From positions 1 to 40,439 of the forward strand of contig JAXGMN010000084.1 in NCBI GenBank assembly GCA_040768665.1: a stretch of 40,439 bases of DNA, given 5' to 3'. The translations under genes were made by a program, and so were the position numbers. Shown here piece by piece: positions 26,316-36,471 of this stretch; position 1 is the stretch's first letter, and the number at the start of each line of letters is the position of its first letter. The notes under the pieces are model-generated. The model saw nothing but the letters and a program-made list of their open reading frames with translations. It was not told the DNA's origin and searched no databases. The stretch is from JABWBD01 sp040768665. GTDB taxonomy: Bacteria; Planctomycetota; Planctomycetia; Pirellulales; Thermoguttaceae.

Positions 26316-26551
26316 GGTGGGAACTCCTGAATCGGGGGATGCACATAGCGGAGTGCCAAATCGGACGTGGTTCACACGGCGGTTGCTGAGCAGATCTCCT
26401 GTATTCCTGCCGCGACCCCACTTGAGAAGGAGTCGGGCGGGATTTCGGGCGCGGCGGCATACACGCGGATCATTTTCCGGGCTGCGACAGCGGTTTGCAA
26501 GCAAAAGGCTGTGCAATCCCGGTCAGGTACGGCACAATGAACGCTTTGGGA

Positions 26552-26570
26552 CCGGCTCCGTTGGAGCCGG
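26552..26570 (+). promoter_or_regulatory. Hairpin in the leader of the VWA gene
   Basis: CCGGCTCC (26552-26559), loop GTT, GGAGCCGG (26563-26570) form a perfect 8-bp stem 25 nt before the ATG at 26596. There is no T-tract, so it is not a terminator. A structural or regulatory role in the leader is possible but unproven. Confidence 0.3.
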
Positions 26571-26595
26571 GTGCGGCGCCCGGAAGACGCATCCG

Positions 26596-29500
26596 ATGTT
26601 CGACTACTCGATCAGCTTCGAATCGCCCTGGTACCTGCTCCTTCTGGTGCTGGTGCCGGCGCTTTGGTGGTTCAGCTTCCGCCGAATGGGCGTACTGGGG
26701 CCATGGCGGCGGTGGTTTGCCCTGGGTCTGCGGAGCGTGGTGATGACGCTGCTCATCCTGGCCCTCGCCGGGATTCAGATGGTCCATACCAGCGATCGGC
26801 TCACGGTCATCTACCTGCTCGACCAGTCGCTCAGCATTCCGGCTGAGCAGCGGCGGGCGATGATCGGGTATGTCAACGCGGCGATCGAGAAGCACCGCGA
26901 ACACCTCGATCGCGCCGGCGTCATCGTGTTCGGCCGCGACGCGGCGATCGAGATTCCGCCGTTCGATGATGATGTGAAGATGCCGCTATTGGTAGAAAGC
27001 CTTCTCGATCCCGAATACACTAACCTGGCCGGCGCAATGCGGCTCGCCCAGGCCTCATTTCCCGAGGATGCAGCCAGGCGGATCGTGGTGGTCAGCGACG
27101 GCAACGAGAACATCGGCGACGCGGTCGAGCAGGCCCGCGGGCTTGCCGGGGCCGGCGTGGGCATCGACGTGGTCCCGGTCCGTTTCGATCGGCAGGGGGA
27201 AGTGATCGTCGAGCGAGTGACGATCCCCAGCGACGTCCGCCGCGGGCAACCGTTCGACCTGAAAGTGATCGTCACCAATACGAAGAGCCCTGAAGGCACC
27301 GATCCCGGGACGGTCAGCGGACGGCTCGTCATCCGCCAGCGGGCCGGCGACCAGGCCCGCGTCATCAGCGACCAGGTTGTCGAGCTTCCGCCGGGCAAAC
27401 GGGTCTACACGGTCCGGCAGGAGATCGACGCCCCCAGCTTTTACACTTATGAAGCCGAGTTCGTTCCCGAGCGGCCGGAAGACGACACGATGCGTCAGAA
27501 CAATCGGGCAACGACCTTCACCCACATCCGCGGCAAGGGGCAGGTGCTGCTGATCGAGGATTCCGCCTCGCCGGGGCAGTTCGAGCGGCTCGTCCAGGCG
27601 CTCCGGCTGCGGAATCTCGAAGTGAGCATTCGTGGCAGCGAACAAGCCTTCACGAGCCTGGCCGAGCTGCAGCAATTCGACACCGTGCTCTTGGGCAACG
27701 TCCCGCGCGAGCACTTCACCGACGACCAGATTCAGATGCTCGTCCGCAACACCCAGCAGATGGGCGCCGGCCTGGTGATGCTCGGCGGTCCCAACAGTTT
27801 CGGGGCCGGCGGCTGGACGAACACCGAACTGGAAAAAGCCATGCCGCTCGACTTTCAGATCAAGAGCGCCAAAGTGGTCCCGCGCGGGGCTCTGGCGATG
27901 ATGATGCACGCCTGCGAGATCCCCGAGGGGAATCACTGGCAGAAGGTCATCGCTCGCGAGGCCTTGAAAGCGTTGGGAGAGCGCGACTACTGCGGAGTGG
28001 TGCACTGGATGGGATCCGAGCAGTGGCTCTGGGGCGGTCTGCGGGTGGTCGGCGGCAACCGGCAGCAGATGCTGGCTCGCATGGACCGCATGACTCCCGG
28101 CGATATGCCCGACTTCGACCCGGCCATGGTCATGGCCCAGAAGGAATTCGCGCGTGTGCAGGACGCGGCAATCAAACACATGATCATCATCAGCGACGGC
28201 GACCCATCGCCGCCCAGCCGCGGAGTGATCGCGGCGCTGGTGAACCAGCGGGTGACCGTTTCGACCGTGGCGGTCGGGGCTCACGGCCCGGCGGAGAGCC
28301 GCGTGTTGGACAACCTGGCGAAGGCGACCGGCGGCAAGTTCTACAAGGTAAACAATCCCAAGGCCCTGCCGCGAATCTTCCAGCGCGAGGCCCGCCGCGT
28401 GGCCCAGCCTCTGATTTTCGAAAGCCGCAGCGGAGTGCGGCCGGAAGTCCGCTTCCCGCATGAAATGCTTAGCGGCATCGAAGGGGCTCTGCCCCTGACC
28501 CACGGTTTTGTGATGACGTCGGTCAAGGAGAACCCGCTGGTCGAGGTCTCGCTCGTCTCGCCGCAGCCGGCCAACGAAAAGAATGCCACCATTTTGGCAA
28601 GCTGGACTTATGGCTTAGGGAAGACCGTCGCCTTCACCACCGACTGCGGTATGCGCTGGGCCTCGCCCTGGACCGGCTGGGAGAACTACGATAGGTTTTT
28701 TGGGCAGATGGTCGGCTGGTCGATGCGCCCCGTTGGCGACGAAGGGAACTTTGTGGTGGCGACCGACGTGGCCGACGGCCAGGTTCAGCTCGTGATCACG
28801 GCCCTGGACAAGGACGACGAATTTCTCAATTTCCTGGATATGTCGGGCACGGTCGTCGGCCCCGACCTCGAGCCGGTGCCGATGAAGGTCGCGCAGACGG
28901 CTCCGGGCCGCTACGAAGGCACTTTTCCGGCCCGCGACTCCGGCAGCTACTTTCTGATGGTCAATCCCGGCGGCGGAAAGGCGCCGATCCGCACCGGCGT
29001 CAGTGTGCCCTACTCCGACGAATTCCGCGCCAAGCCGGCCAATCTGAGCCTCCTGGAACAACTCGCGCAGCTTGTCCCCGATGGCGGCGAGCCCGGCAGG
29101 CTCGTCCCGCTGCCGGAGGACACGCAGCCGATTGAGCCGGCCCTGGACGTGAACAGTTTCCGGCACGACCTGCCGAAGGCGACCAGCAGTCAGGATGTCT
29201 GGTTCCACCTGGTGTTTCTCGCGGGCTGCCTGTTTTTCTTCGACGTGTTCGTCCGCCGCGTGCAGGTGAGTCTCGCCTGGGTGCCGCCCTTGGCCGGCCG
29301 GATCCGCGACCGCATCCTCCGCCGCGCACCCTCGGCGCCGGAACCGGAAACGATCGAACGGCTGCGGAGTCGAAAGGCTGAGGTCATGCAGCAGGTCGAT
29401 CAGCTCCGCGCCGCGACTCGCTTCGAGCCGGCCGAGCCGCCGTCGTCGACTGCCGCGGAGATCGAGGAATTCAAGACGCCCACCGCTGCGGCTGCCGCGC

Positions 29501-29613
29501 CGCCTCGGCAGCAGCCGGGGCTGGCGCCCGAACAGGAAGAGGAGAGCTATACGGCGAGGCTTCTGAAGGCGAAGAAGAAGGCATGGAAAGAACAAGACAA
29601 GCGACAGGATTAA
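26596..29613 (+). CDS. BatA-like VWA membrane protein with GATase-like domain
   Basis: This 1005-residue protein begins with a BatA-like segment of two membrane helices (~10-27, ~42-62). A von Willebrand A domain follows with a complete MIDAS start (Asp76-Ser78-Ser80 in LLDQSLS). A class-I glutamine-amidotransferase-like fold is at ~313-420 (VLLIEDSAS, LGGPNSFGAGGW), without an obvious catalytic Cys. A second VWA-like strand, MIIISDGDPS, is at ~524. A third membrane helix lies at ~868-890 (VWFHLVFLAGCLFFFDVFV) followed by a charged cytoplasmic coiled-coil tail. ATG 26596 is chosen at the start of the BatA motif (GGAAG 9 nt upstream). It precedes a MoxR ATPase by 25 bp. MoxR-VWA pairs act as chaperone-like machines for metal or cofactor insertion and stress; the client here is unknown. 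Confidence 0.85.
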   Translation: MFDYSISFESPWYLLLLVLVPALWWFSFRRMGVLGPWRRWFALGLRSVVMTLLILALAGIQMVHTSDRLTVIYLLDQSLSIPAEQRRAMIGYVNAAIEKHREHLDRAGVIVFGRDAAIEIPPFDDDVKMPLLVESLLDPEYTNLAGAMRLAQASFPEDAARRIVVVSDGNENIGDAVEQARGLAGAGVGIDVVPVRFDRQGEVIVERVTIPSDVRRGQPFDLKVIVTNTKSPEGTDPGTVSGRLVIRQRAGDQARVISDQVVELPPGKRVYTVRQEIDAPSFYTYEAEFVPERPEDDTMRQNNRATTFTHIRGKGQVLLIEDSASPGQFERLVQALRLRNLEVSIRGSEQAFTSLAELQQFDTVLLGNVPREHFTDDQIQMLVRNTQQMGAGLVMLGGPNSFGAGGWTNTELEKAMPLDFQIKSAKVVPRGALAMMMHACEIPEGNHWQKVIAREALKALGERDYCGVVHWMGSEQWLWGGLRVVGGNRQQMLARMDRMTPGDMPDFDPAMVMAQKEFARVQDAAIKHMIIISDGDPSPPSRGVIAALVNQRVTVSTVAVGAHGPAESRVLDNLAKATGGKFYKVNNPKALPRIFQREARRVAQPLIFESRSGVRPEVRFPHEMLSGIEGALPLTHGFVMTSVKENPLVEVSLVSPQPANEKNATILASWTYGLGKTVAFTTDCGMRWASPWTGWENYDRFFGQMVGWSMRPVGDEGNFVVATDVADGQVQLVITALDKDDEFLNFLDMSGTVVGPDLEPVPMKVAQTAPGRYEGTFPARDSGSYFLMVNPGGGKAPIRTGVSVPYSDEFRAKPANLSLLEQLAQLVPDGGEPGRLVPLPEDTQPIEPALDVNSFRHDLPKATSSQDVWFHLVFLAGCLFFFDVFVRRVQVSLAWVPPLAGRIRDRILRRAPSAPEPETIERLRSRKAEVMQQVDQLRAATRFEPAEPPSSTAAEIEEFKTPTAAAAAPPRQQPGLAPEQEEESYTARLLKAKKKAWKEQDKRQD

Positions 29614-29638
29614 GTCACCAGTACAGGGATTTCCATCA

Positions 29639-30643
<1,005 letters not shown>

Positions 30644-30647
30644 AGCC

Positions 30648-31685
30648 TCACGGCTTCGTTGCCGTCAGGAACAGGTCCACTCCGGTTCGGTCGCAGCCGA
30701 TCGTGAAGTGCTTGCGCGGAATTGTCGCTTCCGTGGCCAGGAGCTCCAATTCATCGGCGGTGCGGTAGAGCAGATACCAGTTGCCGATCCATTCCATGTA
30801 CGCCCGCGTGGGATTGTGCGGCGCGAAGTTGCCCACCAGCAGCATTCCGCCTCGAGCAAGCTGATCCCAGAACAGCCGAAGCATGCCGATCGCCGGTTCG
30901 TCGGCCAAATAGTCGAACAGACCGGAGCAGACAAGAAAATCGGGACGCTGGAGGATCTCGTTGGAGTTGGACCGTTGCGGCAGGCGATAGAGATTGACGC
31001 GAAGGCACGATAGAGCCTCGGGCGGCAGAAGCGGTAGGATGTCTCGGGTAGCGAATTCGAGCGAGCCTGGATCGAGGTCCAACAAGCGGACACGAATCCG
31101 GCGACGACACTCCTGCGGCAAAGCCACCAGCGCCTCACGAACATCAATGGCCGCGCCGGAGCCGACGCTTGCAGCGTAGTACTCCGGCCCGTCGTGCTCG
31201 AGGCAGTGAATGGCCATCGCCGCGGCAATCTGTTCAAACCGCGCCCGCACCGCGTCCGGCGCAGCCTGCCGGAGAAAATAGCGATCGAAAGCCGCGCCGA
31301 GAGGGTCCTCGCAACTCGATCGCTCCCAGATCCGCGTGAGCATCTCGTGGTCGCCGGCATAGCCGTGAGGCTTCGTGCGGGCGTGGTTCTGCAGGCTGCC
31401 CCGGACGAGCAACGGACCGGCGATCCGCCACAGTTCGCTCGACGGGAGTTGGTTGGAATCGCCCCAGCAACCGGTCGCCGCCAGGCGGTGGAGACAGGCC
31501 GACAGGGCGCGATCGACCGCGGCGTCCGCGAGTCCTGCATCGGTCCACGTCGCGGTCAGCCGCTCTGCCCGCTGGAGGTCGACGACCAGGTGCTCTGCCG
31601 CCGATCGGACGACCGAGAGCAGATCATCCCCGGTTGCTGCCGGGGCTGGACCGATCGCTTGCCTCCATGCGGGGCCGAATGTCAT
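30648..31685 (-). CDS. Class I SAM-dependent methyltransferase
   Basis: This 345-residue protein has an N-terminal helical part with the motif KPHGYAGDHEMLTRIW (~105-120), found in a bacterial subfamily that resembles 3-hydroxypalmitate methyl-ester-type methyltransferases. The Rossmann methyltransferase core follows with SVGSGAAIDV at ~173-182 (SAM motif I) and LLDLDPGSLEFA at ~201-212 (motif II acidic residues). The C-terminus ends in a methyltransferase-like beta hairpin (FTIGCDRTGVDLFLTATKP). No signal or membrane helix is seen. The ATG has no clear Shine-Dalgarno. The substrate is unknown. It lies alone, convergent to the MoxR gene with a 4-bp gap and divergent from the prepilin peptidase gene across a family-2 repeat. 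Confidence 0.75.
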   Translation of the reverse strand: MTFGPAWRQAIGPAPAATGDDLLSVVRSAAEHLVVDLQRAERLTATWTDAGLADAAVDRALSACLHRLAATGCWGDSNQLPSSELWRIAGPLLVRGSLQNHARTKPHGYAGDHEMLTRIWERSSCEDPLGAAFDRYFLRQAAPDAVRARFEQIAAAMAIHCLEHDGPEYYAASVGSGAAIDVREALVALPQECRRRIRVRLLDLDPGSLEFATRDILPLLPPEALSCLRVNLYRLPQRSNSNEILQRPDFLVCSGLFDYLADEPAIGMLRLFWDQLARGGMLLVGNFAPHNPTRAYMEWIGNWYLLYRTADELELLATEATIPRKHFTIGCDRTGVDLFLTATKP

Positions 31686-31741
31686 CGTGCTGCCAGTCGT
31701 CTGCGCGAATTCTTTCCAAGTGCCGGATGTTCCAGCGGCTG

Positions 31742-31868
31742 GGGTAACCGTTCACGGGGCGGAAAGGAGGGGGACAGGTCCATGTTTTCGGCCAACGTCT
31801 TTGACGCCAAAGAACTCGAATTGGCCGAAAAATGGACCAGCCCCCGTCCGCCCCGTGAACGGTTACCC
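31742..31868. repeat. Palindromic MITE-like repeat, family 2 copy 2
   Basis: Complete copy: perfect 21-bp outer arms (31742-31762 and 31848-31868, core gtaaccgttcacggggcgg), inner arms at 31769-31793 and 31823-31845, and central aacgtctttgacgccaaa. Copy 1 lies at 20789-20880. Both copies lie between divergent genes. Confidence 0.9.
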
Positions 31869-31967
31869 GCTGGGCATACCGTACCGCGCCGCGGACTGAA
31901 ACTCAATGAGGGCTGCGGCTGTCCGTTTGGGTCTCCCTCAACGTGACCACGGCGATTTCCCCCTTCC

Positions 31968-31996
31968 TTGACGACCTTCCTCCATTACGGCATCAT
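31968..31996 (+). promoter_or_regulatory. Candidate promoter of the prepilin peptidase gene
   Basis: TTGACG (31968-31973, 5 of 6) and CATCAT (31991-31996, 4 of 6) are 17 bp apart. This predicts a leader of ~40 nt to the ATG at 32044. Confidence 0.45.
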
Positions 31997-32043
31997 CATT
32001 TGTGGGCGGATTCGAGGCCGTGGTCGGAGAGAATCGCTAAGGC

Positions 32044-32913
32044 ATGCTATCCCTTCTCGTGCTAATCTGGCTGGCGGTGCTCGGCGGAACTATCGGCAGT
32101 TTCTTGAATGTCGTCGTGTATCGGCTCCCGGCGGGCAAGAGCCTCGTGCATCCGGGGTCGCATTGTCCGGTCTGCAAGCATCCGATCCGCTGGTACGACA
32201 ACGTGCCGGTGTTCGGTTGGCTTGCCCTTGGCGGACGCTGCCGGGACTGCGCCGTGCGAATTTCGATCCGCTACCCGCTCGTGGAAGCAGCGGCCGCGCT
32301 GATCTTTTTGGTGATCGGTGCAGCGGCGCTCTTCAGTTTCGGCGACAACCTGCCACGAAGGCCCGTGCCGGTGGTCGACGGCACGGTCCTCTTGGCTTGG
32401 ACACCGGAGCGACTGGCCGGCATTGTCGCTTATCATCTCCTGCTCATGAGCACTCTGCTGCCTATAGCGTTGATCGAGTTCGACGGCGAGCCGATTCCGT
32501 GGCGGCTGGCATGGCCGGCCATCCTGATCGGGCTCGCCGCTCCGGTCGCATGGCCCTTTCTTCATCCGGTACCGGCATGGCCGGGATGGTGGGGTCCGCC
32601 GGCCGGCTTTGCGGACGGGGCAGCCGGTCTTTTGGCCGGACTTGCGCTGGGGTTCATCGTCGAACGGCTCGCAGCGTCGGACGTTCGCGGGATTGTCCTG
32701 GGACCAGGCTGCGTAGGGCTATTTCTCGGCTATCAGGCAGCGGTCGTCCTCGTGTTCGCAGCGGCAGTCCTCCACCTCCTCACGCGGGGGCTGGGGAAGT
32801 TGGCGCCGCGTCTCGGCCGATTGCCCTTCAACGGCTGGATAACGCTGGGGGCGCTGGTGTGGATTGTCTTTTGGGGTTCCCTGGCTCAAGGGCCGCTGGC
32901 GATTTGGCCTTGA
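32044..32913 (+). CDS. pilD: Prepilin peptidase (A24-like) with degenerate second motif
   Basis: This 289-residue integral membrane protein starts with the A24A N-terminal domain: GGTIGSFLNVVVYRLP then two CxxC pairs (CPVC 41-44, CRDC 66-69) that form the zinc site of type IV prepilin peptidase/methylase enzymes. Several membrane helices follow. The first catalytic region is LIEFDGEPIP (Asp147). The second, normally GxGDxKL, reads AASDVRGIVLG: Asp213 is kept but the glycines are lost. The enzyme would cleave and N-methylate prepilins/pseudopilins at the cytoplasmic membrane; the altered loop leaves its activity open. It is followed by a LOG-family gene and then, after ~450 bp, the PilM operon it should serve. 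Confidence 0.8.
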   Translation: MLSLLVLIWLAVLGGTIGSFLNVVVYRLPAGKSLVHPGSHCPVCKHPIRWYDNVPVFGWLALGGRCRDCAVRISIRYPLVEAAAALIFLVIGAAALFSFGDNLPRRPVPVVDGTVLLAWTPERLAGIVAYHLLLMSTLLPIALIEFDGEPIPWRLAWPAILIGLAAPVAWPFLHPVPAWPGWWGPPAGFADGAAGLLAGLALGFIVERLAASDVRGIVLGPGCVGLFLGYQAAVVLVFAAAVLHLLTRGLGKLAPRLGRLPFNGWITLGALVWIVFWGSLAQGPLAIWP

Positions 32914-32997
32914 TCCGGATGCAACGGGCCCGAAATACTCTGTGGTATGCTTTCGTGTGGAAGCGTGATTCGAAGTCTCTTGCCCGGAGGGTTGCGG

Positions 32998-33843
32998 ATG
33001 TTTGACGAGGAAGTGGAACGCGCGAACAATCTGGATCGGATCGTTCACTCGCCGAGTTATCGCGTCGCGTACAAGGATGTCGAGTTCCTGAGCGATCCCG
33101 ATCTGCGGCCGGTCCGGATGCAACTCGAACTGCTCAAGCCGGAAATGGCGTTCGAGAAGCACAGCATTTACTCGACCATCGTGGTTTTCGGCAGCACGCG
33201 GATCGCGGAACCTGCCGTGGCTCAGCGTGATTTGGACTTGGCTCGGGCCCGGCTTGCGGACACCCCCAATGACCGCCGTAGAAAGCGAGCGGTCGCGCGG
33301 GCGGAGCGGATCGTCGCCAAGAGCCCGTACTACGATCTGGCTCGGCGTTTCGCCCGCCTGGTGTCCGAACGGGGCCAATCGGAAGGCGACAACGAATACG
33401 TGGTCGTGACCGGCGGAGGGCCGGGGATTATGGAGGCCGCCAACCGCGGCGCCTACGACGTGGAGGCCAAGTCGATCGGGCTGAACATCCGCCTCCCGCA
33501 CGAGCAGGTGCCGAATCCGTACATCACGCCGGAACTGTGCTTCCAGTTCCACTATTTTGCGATGCGGAAGCTCCATTTCCTGCTCCGCGCCAAGGCGCTG
33601 GTGGTATTCCCCGGCGGCTTCGGAACGCTCGATGAACTTTTCGATGCCCTGACGCTCCGCCAGACCGGCCGCATGCAGAACATCCCGATCATCATGTTCG
33701 GCCGCGACTATTGGGAGAAGGTGATCGATTTTCGCTACCTGGCCGACGAGGGGACTATCGCTGACGAGGACCTCGATCTGTTCCGTTACGCGGAGACCGC
33801 CGAAGAGGCGTGGGAAATGATTCTCCGTTTTCACCGGCGCTAG
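32998..33843 (+). CDS. LOG-family protein (TIGR00730-like, Rossmann fold)
   Basis: This 281-residue protein contains GGGPGIMEA (139-147) and PGGFGTLDE (205-213), the signature of the LOG/lysine-decarboxylase-like Rossmann family. Members hydrolyse nucleoside 5'-monophosphates at the N-glycosidic bond, as in cytokinin activation, or have related nucleotide roles. It is longer than the typical ~190-residue LOG, with ~50 extra N-terminal residues and a helical insert (~75-115), as in the type II/large LOG group. The start at 32998 is chosen over an ATG at 32947 for GGAGGG at 32986-32991 with a 6-nt gap. No membrane segment is seen. It begins ~84 bp after the prepilin peptidase. The physiological substrate is inference. 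Confidence 0.85.
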   Translation: MFDEEVERANNLDRIVHSPSYRVAYKDVEFLSDPDLRPVRMQLELLKPEMAFEKHSIYSTIVVFGSTRIAEPAVAQRDLDLARARLADTPNDRRRKRAVARAERIVAKSPYYDLARRFARLVSERGQSEGDNEYVVVTGGGPGIMEAANRGAYDVEAKSIGLNIRLPHEQVPNPYITPELCFQFHYFAMRKLHFLLRAKALVVFPGGFGTLDELFDALTLRQTGRMQNIPIIMFGRDYWEKVIDFRYLADEGTIADEDLDLFRYAETAEEAWEMILRFHRR

Positions 33844-34294
33844 CGAGCCGAGGGAACAACAGCAGCCAACAAGGTCAGAAATGGCGCTGTGGCCGTCGCA
33901 ATCGTTGGGCGGGAATGCTGTTGGCGATTATACCCCCTGAATAGTGCACAATGACCAAATCAAGCCGACCCCACTGGATGGTGTATAATCACACCACGCC
34001 TTTGATGGGTGTCGGCATTGTGGAGGTTTCGAAACGAATGACTTTCGTACCGCTGACGATGAAAAATGGAACAGGTGGCATGCGCTGCCGATTCGCTGCC
34101 GAACAACTCAATCGGCGGGGAGGGAGATTTGATTGACACGGGGAGTGCGGGCAGGATAGATTGGGTACAGGAGGCCGAGCAACTCCGCTGTCTCATTTCT
34201 TGATTGGCTCATTCGGCCAAGGAGTTGTCCGCGGTCGCGGATCAATGATATCACCTCCGATGGTTCGGCCTGGAATGGAGAAGGGGACTTCGCG
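33844..34294. other. Long leader/intergenic region before the PilM operon
   Basis: About 450 bp without a convincing gene. A TATAAT at 33984-33989 (in gtgtataatcac) has no good -35. A better promoter candidate lies at 34133-34162 (separate entry). An inverted repeat, caactcc (~34180) with ggagttg (~34221), spans a 34-nt loop. A 61-codon open frame at 33951-34136 has no family features. I checked for the GEMM c-di-GMP riboswitch pattern and did not see it. Confidence 0.4.
34133..34162 (+). promoter_or_regulatory. Candidate sigma70-type promoter of the PilM operon
   Basis: TTGACA (34133-34138, perfect) with TAGATT (34157-34162, 4 of 6) at 18-bp spacing. The leader to ATG 34295 would be ~125 nt. 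Confidence 0.45.
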
Positions 34295-36439
34295 ATGGCG
34301 AGAAATGACGCCGTGTGGGGGATCGATATTGGTAATTGTTCCCTCAAAGCACTCCGATTGCGCCCGGGAAATCAGTCGGATCAGGTGATTGCGGATGCGT
34401 TCGACTTCATCGAATACTCGAAGATACTGACTCAGCCCGGGGCGGAACCCGCCGAGTTGATCCGGGACGCCTTGAAGCAGTTTCTTTCCCGGAATTCCGT
34501 GAAAGGCGACGGGGTCGCCATCTCGGTCGCCGGCCAGAACGGACTGGCCCGTTTCATCAAGCTGCCGCCGGTCGAGATCAAAAAGATCCCGGACATCGTC
34601 CGATATGAAGCCCGGCAGCAGATTCCCTTCGACTTGCAGGACGTCGTATGGGATTACCAGCGGATGGGCGGCAGTTCCGAAGAGGTTGAAGGCTTCGTCC
34701 TGGAGACGGAAATCGGTCTGTTCGCGATGAAACGCGACCAGGTATTTCGGGCATTGAAGCCGTTTGATGAGGCGGGCATCGCGGTCGACATCGTCCAGCT
34801 TACCCCTTTGGCCCTGTACAACCACATCGCATTCGATCAACTCGGCGGTGCGAAGGCCTCGGAGGAGTTCGATCCCGACAGCCCGCCGCCTTCGGTGGTC
34901 GTCCTGTCGCTGGGCACCGACGCGACCGATCTGGTGATTACCAACGGTCACCGCGTCTGGCAGCGAAGTATCCCGATCGGCGGCAACCATTTCACCAAGG
35001 CCCTCACGAAGGAGTTGAAGCTTACCTTTGCCAAGGCGGAGCATTTGAAACGCAACGCCACCGCGGCAGAAGATCCCAAGGCCGTGTTCCAGGCGATGCG
35101 GCCGGTATTCAGCGATCTGTTGACGGAGGTGCAGCGGTCGATCGGCTACTTCAGCAGCATCGACCGCTCAGCAAAGATCGACCGGGTGGTAGCGTTAGGC
35201 AACGGCATGAAGCTGCCGGGGTTGCGGCGCTACCTGTCGCAGAGCCTGGGATTCGAAGTGTCGCGGATCGACTCGTTCGATGGGCTGACGGGCCCGGAAG
35301 TGCTCAGCGCCCCGGCATTTCAGGAGAATCAGCTCTCGTTCGCTGTGGCCTACGGGTTGGCGTTGCAGGGTCTGAACAAGGGCGTTTTGGGGACCAACCT
35401 CCTGCCTAAGGAAATTCTCAAGGACCGCATGATCCGCGAGAAGAAGCCCTGGGCTTTGGCGGCGGCGGCGCTGTTGCTGCTTGGCTTTACCATCAGTTTC
35501 TTCAGCCACTCCATCGCGCTCTCATCGGTCGCGGAAAGCATATTTGGCCAGGGAGAGGCCGCAGCGGAGCAGGTTTCCGGCGAAGCGTCGCGGCTGAGCG
35601 GAGAAGCGGGTTCCGCGCGAGGCGCGTTCGAAGGCACCGACGCGATCGGCCAAAACCTCGTCAGCAATGTCGAAGGCCGGATTCTCTGGCTGGAGTTGCT
35701 GAGGGCGTTGAACGGGAGTCTCCCTTCGGATCCCGCCAACCAGCGACCCGAGCAGATTGAACTCCGCAACGAACTGCACGTCACCAATGTCGAGTGCGAA
35801 TGGACCGAGAACCTGGAGAACTGGTTCGCTCTGATGAAGCAGCAGAACTGGTATCAGCCGCCGCGAGGGCAGGCAACCGCGCCTGCGGGCGGCGATGCTC
35901 CTGCGGAGGATCCGGGCCCCAGTGGCCCGGGCTGGGTGATTCAGTTGACCGGCCATCATTTTCATAACCGCGATGTGGCGGGCGGCAATCAGGATGCCGA
36001 ATTTGTCCGGAACACTCTGATCAGGGAACTCAACTCGGGCAAAGTCATTCTACCCACCCCCGACGGGCAGGGGGTAGAGCCCGTGGCGATGAAGGATCTA
36101 GGTATTGGCTATCCCGTGTTGGTCGATCCTCGCAAGACGATCGTTGTGCAGGTCGTCGATCCTTACGCGGAGCCCGAACCCACGACCACAATGCCCGGAG
36201 CTGCCATGCCGGGAATGGGGATGGGCATGGGCATGGCGGGGATGCCCGGCGAGATGAGCGGAATGAACCAGGGCCGCGGCAAGACGATCACCCTTCGGCG
36301 GTTCAACTTTGTCGTTCAGTTCTGCTGGCAGCCGACCCCGCCGACCGCGCGCCACGAGAAGGAAGAGGCGGCCGAGCAAGCCCAGCCCGAGTCGGAAGAG
36401 GCTCCTGCCGCTGCAGACACGGCGCAGAACCAGTCCTGA
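34295..36439 (+). CDS. pilM: PilM-PilN-like fusion, type IV pilus/T2SS assembly platform
   Basis: The protein has 714 residues. The first ~365 are PilM: actin-like ATPase fold with GIDIGNCSLK (9-18), IKLPPVEIKKIPDIVRYEA (~88-106), IPFDLQDVVWDY, SIGYFSS and the second phosphate region LGNGMKLPGL. A membrane helix at ~386-405 (ALAAAALLLLGFTISFF) and an extracytoplasmic part follow, which places a PilN-like partner on the same chain; in most bacteria PilM and PilN are separate. A Met/Gly/Pro-rich block lies at ~632-659 (GMGMGMGMAGMPGEM) and an acidic Ala-rich tail ends the protein. GAAGGGGA precedes the ATG. It begins a three-gene operon (32- and 73-bp gaps). PilM is the cytoplasmic recruiter of the assembly platform; the PilN-like assignment of the rest is inference from topology. 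Confidence 0.85.
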   Translation: MARNDAVWGIDIGNCSLKALRLRPGNQSDQVIADAFDFIEYSKILTQPGAEPAELIRDALKQFLSRNSVKGDGVAISVAGQNGLARFIKLPPVEIKKIPDIVRYEARQQIPFDLQDVVWDYQRMGGSSEEVEGFVLETEIGLFAMKRDQVFRALKPFDEAGIAVDIVQLTPLALYNHIAFDQLGGAKASEEFDPDSPPPSVVVLSLGTDATDLVITNGHRVWQRSIPIGGNHFTKALTKELKLTFAKAEHLKRNATAAEDPKAVFQAMRPVFSDLLTEVQRSIGYFSSIDRSAKIDRVVALGNGMKLPGLRRYLSQSLGFEVSRIDSFDGLTGPEVLSAPAFQENQLSFAVAYGLALQGLNKGVLGTNLLPKEILKDRMIREKKPWALAAAALLLLGFTISFFSHSIALSSVAESIFGQGEAAAEQVSGEASRLSGEAGSARGAFEGTDAIGQNLVSNVEGRILWLELLRALNGSLPSDPANQRPEQIELRNELHVTNVECEWTENLENWFALMKQQNWYQPPRGQATAPAGGDAPAEDPGPSGPGWVIQLTGHHFHNRDVAGGNQDAEFVRNTLIRELNSGKVILPTPDGQGVEPVAMKDLGIGYPVLVDPRKTIVVQVVDPYAEPEPTTTMPGAAMPGMGMGMGMAGMPGEMSGMNQGRGKTITLRRFNFVVQFCWQPTPPTARHEKEEAAEQAQPESEEAPAAADTAQNQS

Positions 36440-36471
36440 GAAGCCCGTCTACCGTTGAGAGGTACTGAGCA

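Noticed and set aside
31968..33005. A 345-codon plus-strand open frame overlapping the prepilin peptidase gene
   Set aside because: The frame at 32044 carries the CxxC pairs and membrane helices; the overlapping frame is Arg/Gly-rich shadow sequence.
33951..34136. A 61-codon small gene before the PilM operon
   Set aside because: It lacks a ribosome-binding site and recognisable sequence, and it overlaps likely promoter sequence.
33844..34294. c-di-GMP riboswitch in the pilus operon leader
   Set aside because: The conserved GEMM core and tetraloop-receptor elements could not be found by eye.
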